Part shown: one piece after another, positions 1-10,796 of the stretch
Layout of the letters: each line of letters starts with the position of its first letter
Position numbering within the stretch: the first letter of the stretch is position 1
From: Thelephora terrestris
Taxonomy: Eukaryota > Basidiomycota > Agaricomycetes > Thelephorales > Thelephoraceae
DNA: 64,000 bases
Reading direction: 5' to 3'
Assembly: GCA_015956445.1 (NCBI GenBank)
Contig: WIUZ02000001.1
Span: forward strand, 806,001-870,000
Notes under the pieces: model-generated
Seen by the model: the letters and a program-made list of their open reading frames with translations, nothing else
Told to the model about the DNA's origin: nothing
Databases searched by the model: none
Position numbers and translations under genes: made by a program

Positions 1-1568
1 TCGTTCGCTGAAGGTCCCTCTGGGTTTCCTGTAGCGAAGCGGGTCAATACGTGATCGTAGGGGTAGAAAAATCTGGTTACCGTTGCTACTGGCGTGTTCC
101 TGAGGTGTGAAGTCCATTCTGCAAGACTTTCGCCACTGAGAGCAATGTACGGTTTCAGGTCCTCGAAACAACATGCTTTGTCACCAAACTGATCGAAATA
201 CGACTTGAGGTAGCTCTCCAGGACCTTGGGGTCTTTGTGGTACGGTAAGTATGGATCAGAGGTTGGTCGTATGATATTCTGAAGGCACCTTCAGATATGG
301 AGCGTTCCCTTGCCCGCTTCTCCAGTTCTAGTAGGGCCAAAGGACCGGAGCGGTCTTTTCTTCCATCGAGCTCGGCTATTTCAGAGAAGAATTTTCTTGC
401 CTCCTCCACGCGTTCGACGGCACTTTCTTCCATAGAGAACGTGGCGTCGAGAACGGCCAAAAACTCTAGCCAATTGCGATCCCTGAACCTGATTAAGAGG
501 CGGAAAAAAGACATCGGGAACGCACACCTACCCTTTCTCTGTTATCCGTCGCTGAGCTATCTGTTTCTCTTCCTCCCACAGGCCTTTTTGTTTCCAAACC
601 TCCCTTCTAATTTCGTCTACAATCAAGCTTGTTTCACATATTGCGTTACCCGGCACAGTTGTCAGCAACTGGTGCGCATCGTCCCATAACTGTAGCTCCT
701 TCAGGATGCTGAGATGGAGGTAGAAACGATCTGCGGAAACATGAGAAGGTATAACTGCCGAAGAAAGGAGGCGATGTGAAAGTTTGAAGAGTACGGGAAG
801 CATGGACGCTGGGGTGGATGGATCTTTGGCCTTTTAGAAGGACCTGATCAGGGTATATGCGGAGTATTTCGGTTAGAAACTCACCTGAAGCACAGCACTG
901 ATGACACTCCAGTAGATATAGCGATCCTCTTGGAACTGTTTGTGCATTTTCATGGCGAGCTACGGGTCTGCAGTAAGAGACAGAAACCACATAAATCGTC
1001 GGTCAAACCTGTTGAGCTGCCTTCCAGTTTCCCGTCCGTACGATCGCAAAGAATGTCTGCACACCCAGTTCTTCGTGGTGGGGCTGCTTTTTGTAGGCCT
1101 CCTCAAACATGGAGATCATGTCGTTGTCTGTCCATGTTCATTATCAGCTTTGCGAAATCTTAAGTGGCCTAGGGAGACACACGTCTGCCCAATCCGCGGA
1201 GGACGTGCATCATTGCAGATAAAGTAGCATCGTCCGTAGTCTTTGATGCTAAGACTTCATCACAAAGAACGAGGGATTCCTCGACCTTTTGAGTCCGGAC
1301 AAGGGCGAGTGCTTTAAGCGCCTGATGCGTTTTAGCTGTAATACTTGATCCTCAGAGAGAAGACCTGTCACCTTTACAAGGTTGTTGTTCGGACTCTTTT
1401 TGAGCAGCTTATTGCATGCTAAGATTGCGGTCTTGTTCGATCCGGAATCGATGGCGTCTGTGGAGCGCGGAGGCAGAAGCGTCTAGATGAGATGACGAGC
1501 GGGAGACGGGTGGTAAGACGCTCACCGTAGATGGGACGTAGCTGGCGGTCGAGCTGGGCAGGCTGCAT
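1..1568 (-). CDS. NAA25: NatB N-acetyltransferase auxiliary subunit (NAA25/Mdm20), cut by the left edge
   Basis: Non-catalytic, TPR-like subunit that holds NatB on the ribosome for N-terminal acetylation of Met-Asp/Glu/Asn proteins. The ATG at 1568 opens with MQPAQLDRQLRPIYDAIDSG, close to the family N-terminus (LRPIYDYLDNGNNK in animals). After the intron at about 1505-1454 comes NKTAILACNKLLKKSPNNN, then a 50-nt intron (CTAAAA branch, acceptor CATCAG) leading to ALKALALVRTQKVEESLVLC. Further exons lie at about 1150-930, 800-530 and 510-240. The 240-120 segment reads FGDKACFEDLKPYIALSGES, the hallmark of the family (GD-C-FEDLKPYL). Roughly the N-terminal 400-450 residues are present and the rest lies left of the window. 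It is divergent from NCE101, with about 150 bp between starts. Exon ends at 646-990 are not fully resolved. Confidence 0.88.
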
Positions 1569-1718
1569 GATTATGACAGAAGAACACGGAGGCTGAGGTT
1601 AAGAGGAATCCGGTTCAACGCCTGCCAGCGAACAGGCGGCAGCTGACCCGCCCACAAAAATTATCCGAATCCGATCCTTCCGAGTGCACGCTTTAATTGC
1701 ACCCCCGACGCGGCACAC

Positions 1719-2002
1719 ATGCCCGCTTTGCTGTCTAGGTCCGCATTTGCTTTCTCACTTCCAAATGTACCTACCAATATTGCTGCAGGTCTCTTGACCC
1801 CATACTGGGCATTTTCACTGGCGTGTTCGCCTACTACCTGGCGGAAAATCACCCCAGGACCGGCTTCGCCCCGGAAGAGAAGCTTCGACCTCTTGTTCAA
1901 TGGAAGTGGGCTCAGTACAGAGCTAAGAGGGACAAAAAACTCGAAAGCCTTGAAGCAAATGTTGACTGGACAGGTTTATCCCCGGAGGGTGGCAAACAAT
2001 AA
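1719..2002 (+). CDS. NCE101: NCE101-like small membrane protein
   Basis: A 77-residue protein from two exons: 1719-1738 and 1789-2002, split by a 50-nt GT-AG intron (1739-1788). The spliced start reads MPALLSRSLDPILGIFTGVF, then AYYLAENHPRT, matching the NCE101 family (non-classical export protein 1): a short N-terminal LDPILGIF hydrophobic helix, then an Asn-Pro/His-Pro-Arg-Thr turn and a charged tail (EEKLRPLVQWKW). The yeast member was linked to export of leaderless proteins, but its molecular role is not settled. Residues about 8-24 form the only likely membrane segment. The gene ends 56 bp before the PAC3 stop (convergent), so the 3' UTRs probably overlap. Confidence 0.85.
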
Positions 2003-2058
2003 CAACAGGTCTGTCGGCTGTTGGAGAGCTGAAGGGCATTGGCTAACGCAACCTCCCA

Positions 2059-2588
2059 TCAAAATTTCCCTTTTACTAGGTCTCCAACCATGTCCATGAC
2101 TTGATGGAACGTTCCTCTTTCAGCCTCAGACAGCCCTTGGTCCTCTTCTCCAGATTTTTTCAACGCGAGTCCAACTATTACACTGCGCCTACGTTCATCC
2201 ATCGACCCAACCGCTTCCGCAATCCAAACTATTGTGGCGACTTGTGACACGTAGAGCGCATATAGTGTCCGCAAATGATCCGAGGGTGTACTTCCCAGCA
2301 GCGGTGTCAACTGTATTGATGGTGGAGGGGGAGGTAGTGTAGAGGCGTTCGGCTCCCCCTGGTCTAGGGGTGGTTGTGCTAGCAAAGGGGCGGTCTGTGG
2401 TATGGACGCTTGTATCTTAGCACGTAAATCAGCATAGGTTCTTGGGCTGGATAGGTTTGCAATCGCACGAGGTTTCCTACTTTCCCCATCTGAGTGATAA
2501 GGATAAGTAATCGATCTGCAAAGGGCTGGATAACGACTTCCGTCTTGACACCGTTGATCACTTTCGAGCTTTGCCTTTGTGTGAGCAT
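2059..2588 (-). CDS. PSMG3: Proteasome assembly chaperone 3 (PAC3/Poc3-like)
   Basis: About 158 residues in two exons: 2588-2469 and 2415-2059, with a 53-nt intron (2416-2468, acceptor CTAAG) in phase 0. The first exon reads VINGVKTEVVIQPFADRLLI then LITQMGKVGNL and the second resumes IQASIPQTAPLL. This is the PAC3 signature (VNGV-TEV, FADR, VTQ-GKIGNL). PAC3 with PAC4 guides alpha-ring assembly of the 20S proteasome in the cytosol. A Pro-rich stretch (PPPPP) sits in the middle, where orthologues are also variable. Start choice: the frame opens upstream at a GTG, but the first ATG is at 2588, giving MLTQRQSSK. It shares a 122-bp divergent promoter with MED16. Confidence 0.83.
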
Positions 2589-2710
2589 GCTGGCGTTACG
2601 TGGTGAAGGAATGAAAGAGATCACTGAATCAATCCCGAGATTGAGTTGCCACTCCGACTTGCTGATTTAGATTGACCTCCACCCATCACCACCCCGTTCT
2701 ATCGTACGCG

Positions 2711-5700
2711 ATGACAATCAACATAGGCACCAAGGGCAAGGGCAGGGACCTTGAAATGGGCTGGTGGCAGTATTTGCCACTAGGTGAACGGTCCCAGAGG
2801 TGAGTAGATGCATTTTTTGGTGTGCTCTGGCGACTGAACGCGATGTAGACCTGTCGCATGGTCGGGACTGTCAACAATATTCACCGCACACCCCACGAAA
2901 CCATGCGTGGTAGGACGCCAATTCCCATCTCTCAAGTCCTTTGAACTTCCTTTGCCAAAAGCCATTGCGCAGGCCGTCAATTCCTACAGCCCCCCGACAA
3001 TAATCTCAATATCGAGTGATAACATGTGGCTTTTTGCATTCTTCCCTGGGATCGATGTTGACGGTGTGGGGTGTATATGGGCTAGGAGCTTCGAAGCAGA
3101 CAGCTGGGTCCCGAGAGAGCATCCTACTGCTTCGGGGTATCCTTGGTATGCCGGCGTGGTGGCTGCTACCTGGATTAACAACGACAGACAGGTACGCTGG
3201 GTCACCCTATAAGTTTTTCACTTTCTGTCCACTCACCGAAAAACCAGTGGAAGGCCAGCGCCACTGCTTCCCCGTATCGCCTACCGACTAAGGGTCCCGC
3301 CTTTCCTGTCTCCTTCCCCGTTCTGGTGATCGTAACTCAAAGCCTGCATGTCGAACTGTGGTATCTGCGAGCGCGCCACGTAAACTTCAATTTTCTACGG
3401 GCCACTCTCACCCATGGTGCTCTCGGTCACGAACTTCAACCTCCAGTTCCCCTGGCACCCCACGTCTCCGAAGGTGGGACGAAATTGTGTGTCACTGCCG
3501 CGATAGGTGTCATGTATGATGGTAAGTTCTCGACATCGTGGAAAAATATTAGGTATTGAGCCTTCTGTTTCAAGCTCCCACTGTCCTCGTTGCTGTTCGG
3601 ACAGCATTGGTACCGCCTTCAACTGCTTCTGACATAGAAGGTCTTGATGTGAACTTTTCTCTCAATATCCCTGACAACGCGAGCGAGGCGGGTCCTTCGA
3701 ACGAACGGGAGATGTGGGGAGAAGACCCAACGATAGAATGCTTTGAACTCGCCGTGCGATTTGAGAGCCTGTACATGGGTATGTGACGGCGAATCCTCTC
3801 TGTTCCGGCAATCATATTTTCTCTCTAGGCTTGGGGGTCCGACCTATCTCATCTATTTACCACAATGATCCATGCGTATCGAGCATGCAGTTCTTCCCAA
3901 TGATTCCCCCTGCTCCCGGGGACCCGGTTCCAGATATACCGAAATTCCCGATACGTCTTGCTGTAAATTTTGTGGACTTTGGTGATTGTGAGAGCCGCAA
4001 TTCTTTACTTGTGTGCAACTTCCTTATTGGAGACACAGATTCAGGTATACCGAAAAGCACGTTAGCCGTGTACACCGTAATGGCGAACAGGGCACCACAG
4101 AACGTGCAATGGGTGAGCAAGCAGCTAAAACTCCGACGTGGTTGCTTTGACAGCGATCTTCAGGTAATTCGGCCAGAAAACTTGAGACATTTCAACGACG
4201 GGCCACTTGCTTTTGTACTCCCTTCTGCAAACAACACCAGACTCCTTGCTGCGGTCTTAAACCCTGGCATTGCTGTCACCCAGTTGACGCCCAGGGTCAA
4301 GGGAAAGGAAATACCCGTCGGCCAACTCATAATGTTAGACCTGTGAGTAAAGCGCACGTCCACGGCGTGCAAGCGGTGATGACCTGCGAAGGAAAGATCT
4401 GTCTACCGACGTAAATTATGAGTCGCGCGGGATTCATATAACCACCCAAAACATTGGGGTTGATCGTACGTTGTCGCGACGTATTCCAACCTCTGCGCTA
4501 AGAAACTTTCAGTGCCTCTCAATGGGTGTATGTCTCCAAATGGCGTTCTGCTGTGCTGTACATCCTCATCCAATGACGTACAATCATCAATATCCCTGCA
4601 TCCCGTTCCTATAATCTCTGGTGAGTTTAACTCACTCCGCCCTCATGGTCCCCGTTCTCAAAGCCGCCAGACTCCGACCAGCCCAGTCCCTTGTTAAGTC
4701 TTGATCTCGCCTCCACCATCTACAACCGGATATCGCCCTCAGATATAATCCATATCCTAGCTAAGCCCAACGTTAAGCTTAGCTACATCATCAAAGCATT
4801 GCGCTGCACCATGGATCTGCCACCTTTCGCTGGCCAGCGCGGGCAGTGGGTCAGAGAATTTTCTGGGATCTGCCTAGAAATGTACAGGACGAAAGCCAAG
4901 TACGCGCAGGGTCCATTGTTGGAAGAACTCAACGGGATGTGGCAAACGGCGCATGACATGTGCTCTCTATCTGCATATTATGCAGCATTCACGGACTGCA
5001 AGGAAGGTGATGTGTACGATCCAAGTAAGCCCTACCTCCGCGCCTTCCACACCGACAATATCGGTAGCTCATTGGTCATCACTTCGCGTAGGCACAGTGT
5101 GGCAACTCGTTGGCCTGACGAGCTGGGTCCTGGATTTTTTGGAACGGCTAATGAAGGAATGTGTATTGTTCGGCGAACGCTCAGCTGGCGCCGAAGTGAC
5201 AAGAGCAGATGGGGACGAAGATGAAGAGGATGATGACGACCTCTTCGGCTCAGCTCCATGTGGGTGAATCTCTTGCACGGAACTGGCGTCGGCACTGAAC
5301 AATCCCCAGCCGTCAAACCCGCCCTCATCCCGAACATTATGTTGCATCTCGTCCACCCACTTGGATGTGGAACGCTGAGAAACATTCTTCCTCACATCAG
5401 ATCTTTCCGGGCATTTCTCAATTCGCGACACTCTACCAGCGAACCTCTAAAAATGGCAGACGATGTCTTGATCGATATGATCGAGCGCTCCGGAATCGAC
5501 CTGGGAAAGCTTGAGCCCATAATTGCCCAACAGTTCGAGGACATTCAGAGCCTTCCAGGTAATTGTCGTGTTCGTTCATCTCCGTCGTGCTGCTAACCAA
5601 TTCCCTCGCTCGAATTTGTAGTGCCTGAACTAAGGAAGAGCATGGCATCATGCCGACCTACGCCGGTAATGCGCGAGCGGCTAGTTTCCTTCGGTCGACG

Positions 5701-6019
5701 GCTTGAAGCCTCAGGAGCCATCGATAAACCACGACTTTTCATCAAAGCTTCCGACTTGGTCGACGGCATCTCGAAGGTCTTCTTAGGGCCGGCTATGACT
5801 GTCCCTTCAGCCGGCGCTGGGAAAGACAGGGACGTGATAACAAGGAGCGCATTAGTTCCCGGAAAAGATATGAGGATGTGCTTCAGGTGTGAGGGCAGGT
5901 CCATAAAGGGGCCACAGCCCTCGGCCATTGCAGGGCAGATATCTCTAAGGTGGTTCGCGTGGCAGAAGCTGTGGCTCTCACGGTGCATTTGTGGGGGGAG
6001 CTGGGGCTCTGCTACCTGA
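2711..6019 (+). CDS. MED16: Mediator complex subunit 16 (tail module)
   Basis: Mediator tail subunit that connects activators to RNA polymerase II. Exon 1 (2711-2799) starts MTINIGTKGKGRDLEMGWWQ; after a 49-nt intron exon 2 gives RPVAWSGLSTIFTAHP, then PPTIISISSDNMWLFAFFPG. WD-like N-terminal segments run through about 4346. The helical C-terminal half runs from about 4690 to 6019: ALRCTMDLPPFAGQRGQWVRE, WQLVGLTSWVLDFLERLMKE, IMLHLVHPLGCGTLRNIL. The last exon (5622-6019, after an intron ending TTTGTAG) ends with RCEGRSIKG and CICGGSWGSAT, the paired Cys motifs that close Med16 proteins. About nine introns; joins at 4340-4395 and 4620-4720 are less certain. Sequence conservation in this subunit is low, so the call rests on order and terminal motifs. 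Confidence 0.85.
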
Positions 6020-7167
6020 TCCCACTGGCCCTTGTATATTGGTATGTATTACTCCATCAAGATAGGATGGGGTTAAGGTAACCTTCACGTACGTGATCTG
6101 AGGGACATCTAGACGAGCAGATCATTTGACCATTGTATTGCTCCACATTAGAATACAAACACTCCTCGACGAAGGGAGATGATTTGAGATGGAATCACTC
6201 GTGACACTGCCCATCCGACATAAGTGATTTAGCACGAAAATTATCAGCTCTGGCAAGGGACCTTGGAGGGTCCTCGGGGCTGAACGTTGAACAATTCGAG
6301 TGGTCTAAAAGTCGCATGTAGGCCTGGGTGAAATGGCAATACGATAATAATCGGTTCTCAAACATGGTATATCTAAATTCCCAACTTGAACATACTCCTC
6401 CAGCAGAACACGCAATCTCTTCACTTTGACATGCGGTAAAGCGCGACGACCCTGCTCGGTGCGATACTGTCATCGCAACAGCTACTGAATCCAAGGTGTA
6501 GACTCTTGAGAAGAGAAGAGCTCTCTAAGAACGCGAGGTCGGAGTGTCACAGAGTATCATCTATACCAAGTTTGGTGACCGGGAGATTTTAACGTCGACA
6601 GTAGAACACCACTGGATCGGGAGGAAGATATGGGCGTCGACGATTTGGTCCAGACGCCACTATTCGATATCCAACCAGAGAACCGGCAACATATGACACT
6701 GTATCAGCATTGGCAGCCCCGCCGTATAGGTACGTTTGGGCGGGAACAGAGAAACCATTGCGAGTATTCGGTGGGAGACGGTCCACTTCGGCCGACAAGA
6801 CCTTCCAACTCGAGGATAGTGGGATAGAGTCAAACACGCACCTATCCAGCGCTTCGACTCGGCCCCGATGTGGGCAAGTAGCCTTATCCTCTCGGTTAGT
6901 CCAGTGCATACTAATCCACATCGGACGATTCTTGAAGGTACAGATAAGTTAGCTAGAATCAATCTCGTGAACTACCGATGAATTTGATAGTGGTTTGCCG
7001 TTACTCACGTCCACTTCGATATCGCACGCTGCACTCTCAACTCATGAATGCGTGACGTGCAAAACAGGGAGCGGGTATCGATTAACCTTTTGTCGAAGGG
7101 TGATACCGGTCCACCGGACCGCACGGTCCGGTTCACCTCTTCTGTTGTAACGGCGACAATCACGAAC
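6020..7167. other. Gap without a recognised gene
   Basis: Between MED16 and the F-box gene. Apart from the dispersed repeat at 6624-6938 I see no gene. Open frames on either strand (for example 6195-6494 minus) do not resemble any family and lack plausible splice partners. The last about 130 bp before 7168 should hold the promoter of the F-box gene. Confidence 0.6.
6624..6938 (+). repeat. Dispersed repeat, copy A (partner at 19551-19850)
   Basis: About 315 bp that align along their whole length with 19551-19850 in the same orientation. The first 70 bp are almost identical, with drift and small indels further on. On the plus strand both copies begin with an open stretch whose predicted peptide is conserved (EDMGV-DLVQTPLFDIQ, then QHMT-YQ-WQP) and the differences fall mostly at few codons, which suggests an origin from a coding exon. 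No inverted ends or target-site duplications were seen. Family unknown. Confidence 0.6.
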
Positions 7168-8839
7168 ATGGCTGAGTGGAAACCGTCTTTTGAACGCGGT
7201 ATATCTAATTTTCGTTTGGGAAAGTACGAGGAGGCCTTGACGTGCTTTGATGAGGTATGACTCCTTCATGCGTCCTGGTTGAGTGAATTGACCTGTGGCG
7301 TTGCAGTCCGTAACGAAAGGTGGTTCGGTTTCTCAGCTGTTCGACTCGCGCGCTGCGGTACACGAGAAGCTCGGAGACCTCAAGGCCGCTCTCGGGGATG
7401 CGCGGAGGGTTATCGACTTCGCGCCCCACCAGTGGCAGGGCTACGCAAGATGCGCAAGACTTTTCTTACGGATGAAGAAGCCTGAACGCGCAACCAAGAT
7501 GGTGGATTATGCATTGGAACGCGTCAAGCCGGGCGATACGGCGCGCAAGGAAATCCTACTCGCCCTCAAACAAGAAGTCATCGATTTCGCGGCCGCTATC
7601 AAGCGACACATCTCCCGCACATCCTACCACTTCGGAAATATCCCCGTAGAAATCTCGCACGAAATATTCTCACTCATCGTTGATTCGGACCACACCCTCG
7701 TGTTGACAGTCATCGGCGTCTGCAATGCGTGGCGTTCTGTCGCATTGGCCAGCCCATCCCTCTGGTCCACGTTAGTGCTGACGAAGAAACGCCCGGCGAA
7801 GAAAGCTAAGCTTTGGATTCAAAGGTCGGGGGGTCAAATCCTCGATCTTAAATTCGTCGAAGGGTGCCTATCCGATCCCAATCTCCGCCAATCTTTTCGC
7901 GGGTTTCGGTGGGAAACCCTCCGCACCCTCGACACCCAGGTAGACATTGCGGATATTGTTGCACCGATTGGGGACAAAATATCTCAATTGAACCAACTCC
8001 GAATTTCTGACGCAGGCTCTGCACGCAATCTGCTCGAGCTACTGCATAAAACCAGGACGCGAAATTTGGATATCAGAGGAGAACACCTCCACTTCGATGG
8101 CGTTCGCCGGATCCTCTCAGATTGTCGCACGCTTTCGTTCCACGCTTCCGCGCAATTTAATGTTTCGGACATCATACACACGATTTCGGAAAACCCGAAC
8201 CTCACAGCCTTTTCCATGTCGATCGTCGGACATCCCCTCATGGACATAACTCCCTCGCAGCTCGCTGAAATAGCTCTCGAGCTCCCAAGTCTTCAGCAAC
8301 TGGATCTGAGGTCGAGCCATTGGCTGTTGACGCTGTTCTGTCGCGCGACTATGCCATCCTTGGTCAACTTGAGCCTATCTGGGCTCAAGGGCATTGGCGA
8401 CCAGTTGGCGGATTTCTTGATCCGCCATCCTACCACAACGTTGACAGATCTCAAAATATCCCGCTGCTTCGCCTCCGATCTCCAGCTCACCTCCCTGTTA
8501 CGAGCATCGCCTCAACTTCGCACCATCGTCATCGAAGACATCCCAAATGTCAACGAAGTGGTCGAGTTCCTGGCAACCAGACCGCCCGACTCCGTGCTGG
8601 GGCCTCCCTGCCCTTTGCTGGAGAAGCTAGACCTGACGTCCTGTGCCTCCCTCACGAGTAGCCCAATCGTACGACTTGTCAAGGAGCGGGCTACAAATGA
8701 AGATGCGGTCACATTGGGCACATTGCTCATAGACTACTGCCCCTTGATCGAGCCAGAGGTGCGGGACTGGTTGAACCGCAATGTTCCCTCGTTCAGTTGC
8801 ATCTATACCAGGAAAAAGGACGTCAGGTGGAAGCGGTGA
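7168..8839 (+). CDS. TPR / F-box / leucine-rich-repeat protein (Pof3/Dia2-like)
   Basis: A 539-residue protein in two exons: 7168-7254 and 7307-8839, with a 52-nt intron. Residues 1-110 are TPR-like (FERGISNFRLGKYEEALTCF, DSRAAVHEKLGDLKAALGDA). An F-box follows at about residues 150-195 (IPVEISHEIFSLIVDSDHTL, ending SPSLW). The rest is degenerate leucine-rich repeats (LPSLQQLDLRSS, MPSLVNLSLSGLKGIGD, CPLLEKLDLTSCASL). This order matches fission-yeast Pof3 and budding-yeast Dia2, SCF substrate receptors working at replication forks and telomeres. The fold assignment is firm. Orthology to Pof3 is inference, since mushrooms carry many F-box/LRR paralogues. It converges on the acyltransferase gene, with only 31 bp between stop codons. 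Confidence 0.85.
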
Positions 8840-8870
8840 AAAGAGGAAGTTGCCTGATGCCAATTTTTAT

Positions 8871-10633
8871 CTAACATAAATAATACACTGTCGCTTTCCT
8901 GATTTCTTCCAACCATTCCTCCACAAGCTCGTCCTCAAACACCTTCCCGTCCCAGGAAACATAAATGGAAAGTTCCTGATCTTTCGTCTCCGCGCCGAGG
9001 TAAAATTCTGCGGGATGGACGCTGAGCTTTTTCCAAGACTTGATGATTCTTATTGTGGGAGTCGTGGATTCCGTCGCCTGGTCCTGAGACTCTGGGTAAT
9101 ACTTCCGGGATGACAATGGGTTGTCAGGGTCAAGCGGGTATTTCGTTGGTCTCAGGGGATCGATCTATGAAAATTATAAGGATAGCACAGCGATAATGAG
9201 TTGGACTAACATTTCCTAAGCTAGCACCTCCATTATGGCATAGGTAATCGTCTGAGAGAAAATCCAGGATCGGCTTCTCGGTTTCCTCCAGCTCTCCCCC
9301 TGCTCGGAGCTTCTCCCACTTCTCGAGAGTCGCTTTCCACTCAAGGGTGCGAGCAACGGGATATGCTGCGATTTCATAGAATAGGGGATGTGCCACTATG
9401 GCTTTGACCTGTTTCCTCACCGCTTGAACCCTTCTTACGAAGAGATCTTGAGGAAGCAACGCTGAAAACGGGGGCGCCCCATCCTCTAACTCAGACTGGT
9501 GTCGCAAAAGCCACTCCTCAGAAACTGTAGGCATCGAGGGACAGGTAATGGAGTAGAAGTTGATTCCCAACATCACCACCTCAGCTCCACCACCCTCGTA
9601 CCACTCCCGGTCTAAGTATGACCGCAGGTTTATTGGTCCGACTGCGTGAAATGGTTGGGTACGATACCATCTCCACCGCTCCTCGTCGATCTCACCACGG
9701 AGGTATCTTCGATAAAGCACCCGGGTAGTTCCCATCTGACCGAGAACGGGGAGAACGGACCCAACTGTGATGGAGTGTTTTCTAGAATTGGCAAATAGGA
9801 GGGAGGACTGGTCCCGCGAGAACGTTATGGTAGCCCTACGAGAAAGAGATGTCTTGAACCGCGTGTGCGTTGTGGTCGTCCGTGGGAGTGTTGTACCTCC
9901 CTATGAATGCGGTGAGTGGGTTGAAGTAGATTTGAAGTTACAAGCATACCTTGAGCTTCAAGTTCCGACCCTGTCGGATGATTTGACCGGCGGCTCGTCT
10001 CCAACGCATCTGCGCTTTTGATAGATGCTTATTAGGGTCAAGGCAGTGTATGCCCACACAGAGGGCAAGCCGGGTCTGAAGATCCGGTACCTCCAGATGG
10101 GGGGGAAGAGAAAGGACATCAAAAAATGTTCTGATCATTGCCAAGGCAGACGTGTCGTCGATAATAGAATGGCTGTGGATAAATACTGCGTGGAAGTGTC
10201 CGGGCTCGTCGGCTCTGGAGTAGATATACAGGCGGGCAAGCAACTCGTCCGATAGTTGCCTGGGGCCGGAAAACAACCGATCGACGAACGAATGCACCTC
10301 TTCCTCCGAGTGCGCTACGCAAAGTGTGGTTTCGCCCGGACGAGCGATCTTGAGATCAGACTCTGAAATCACGAAGAGTGCGCTGGGTATGTCGGACTCG
10401 AGTTCCTTGACGGCTCCACCGAGAAGAGGAAAAATCCCCTTGACAGCTACCCATGCCCTGGAGACGTTCTCAGGTAGAAATAATGACTGGTCGCTGGTGA
10501 CTGCGAGGTAATTCTCCACGAGGTCCGTTACCCCGTTGCGTTTGCTCGCGTAGAAGAACCCAAGTTCGAGAGTATCGAGAGGTCGCGTAAAGATGCGTCG
10601 GGATGGTGTATCGTCAGCGATGGTCCAGGTCAT
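8871..10633 (-). CDS. HxxxD-type acyltransferase (condensation-domain superfamily)
   Basis: A 555-residue protein in three exons (10633-9950, 9900-9211, 9164-8871), all phase 0, with introns of 49 and 46 nt. The catalytic HxxxD motif is HSIID at residues 155-159, within AVFIHSHSIIDDTSALAMI. The second half contains GGTTLPR, SITVGSVLPVLGQMGTTRVL and GPINLRSYLD, segments typical of fungal alcohol/trichothecene-type acyltransferases, which move an acyl group from CoA to an alcohol or amine. A C-terminal DFGWG motif of plant BAHD enzymes is not seen. No signal peptide or membrane helix, so probably cytosolic. Substrate unknown. It is head-to-head with the S9-type hydrolase (163 bp between starts). 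Confidence 0.82.
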
Positions 10634-10796
10634 TGGTTGGTATTGGGGTGGCTGATGGACGTTCCTGGGGAAAGTCTCGCCTTCGCCTATCCCACCGGGC
10701 CGGGCGCCACTTCAATGGACCGACGGGCCGTCACCAGGGAACTCCCTACATCTCTTGCGATTGCAGTGACCTGGTGGCATCGTTGCCCGCGGCGAG

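Noticed and set aside
2646-2652. GTGGCAA on the minus strand, resembling the proteasome (PACE/Rpn4) element, 58 bp before the PAC3 ATG
   Set aside because: Only 7 of 9 consensus bases. A similar TTTGCCAC occurs in MED16 exon 1, so chance is likely, and Rpn4 control is not established in basidiomycetes.
8871-9735. Separate small gene on the minus strand starting MGTTRVLYRR
   Set aside because: It joins in frame through a 49-nt intron to the upstream HxxxD exon and carries the family's C-terminal segments, so it is the second half of the acyltransferase.
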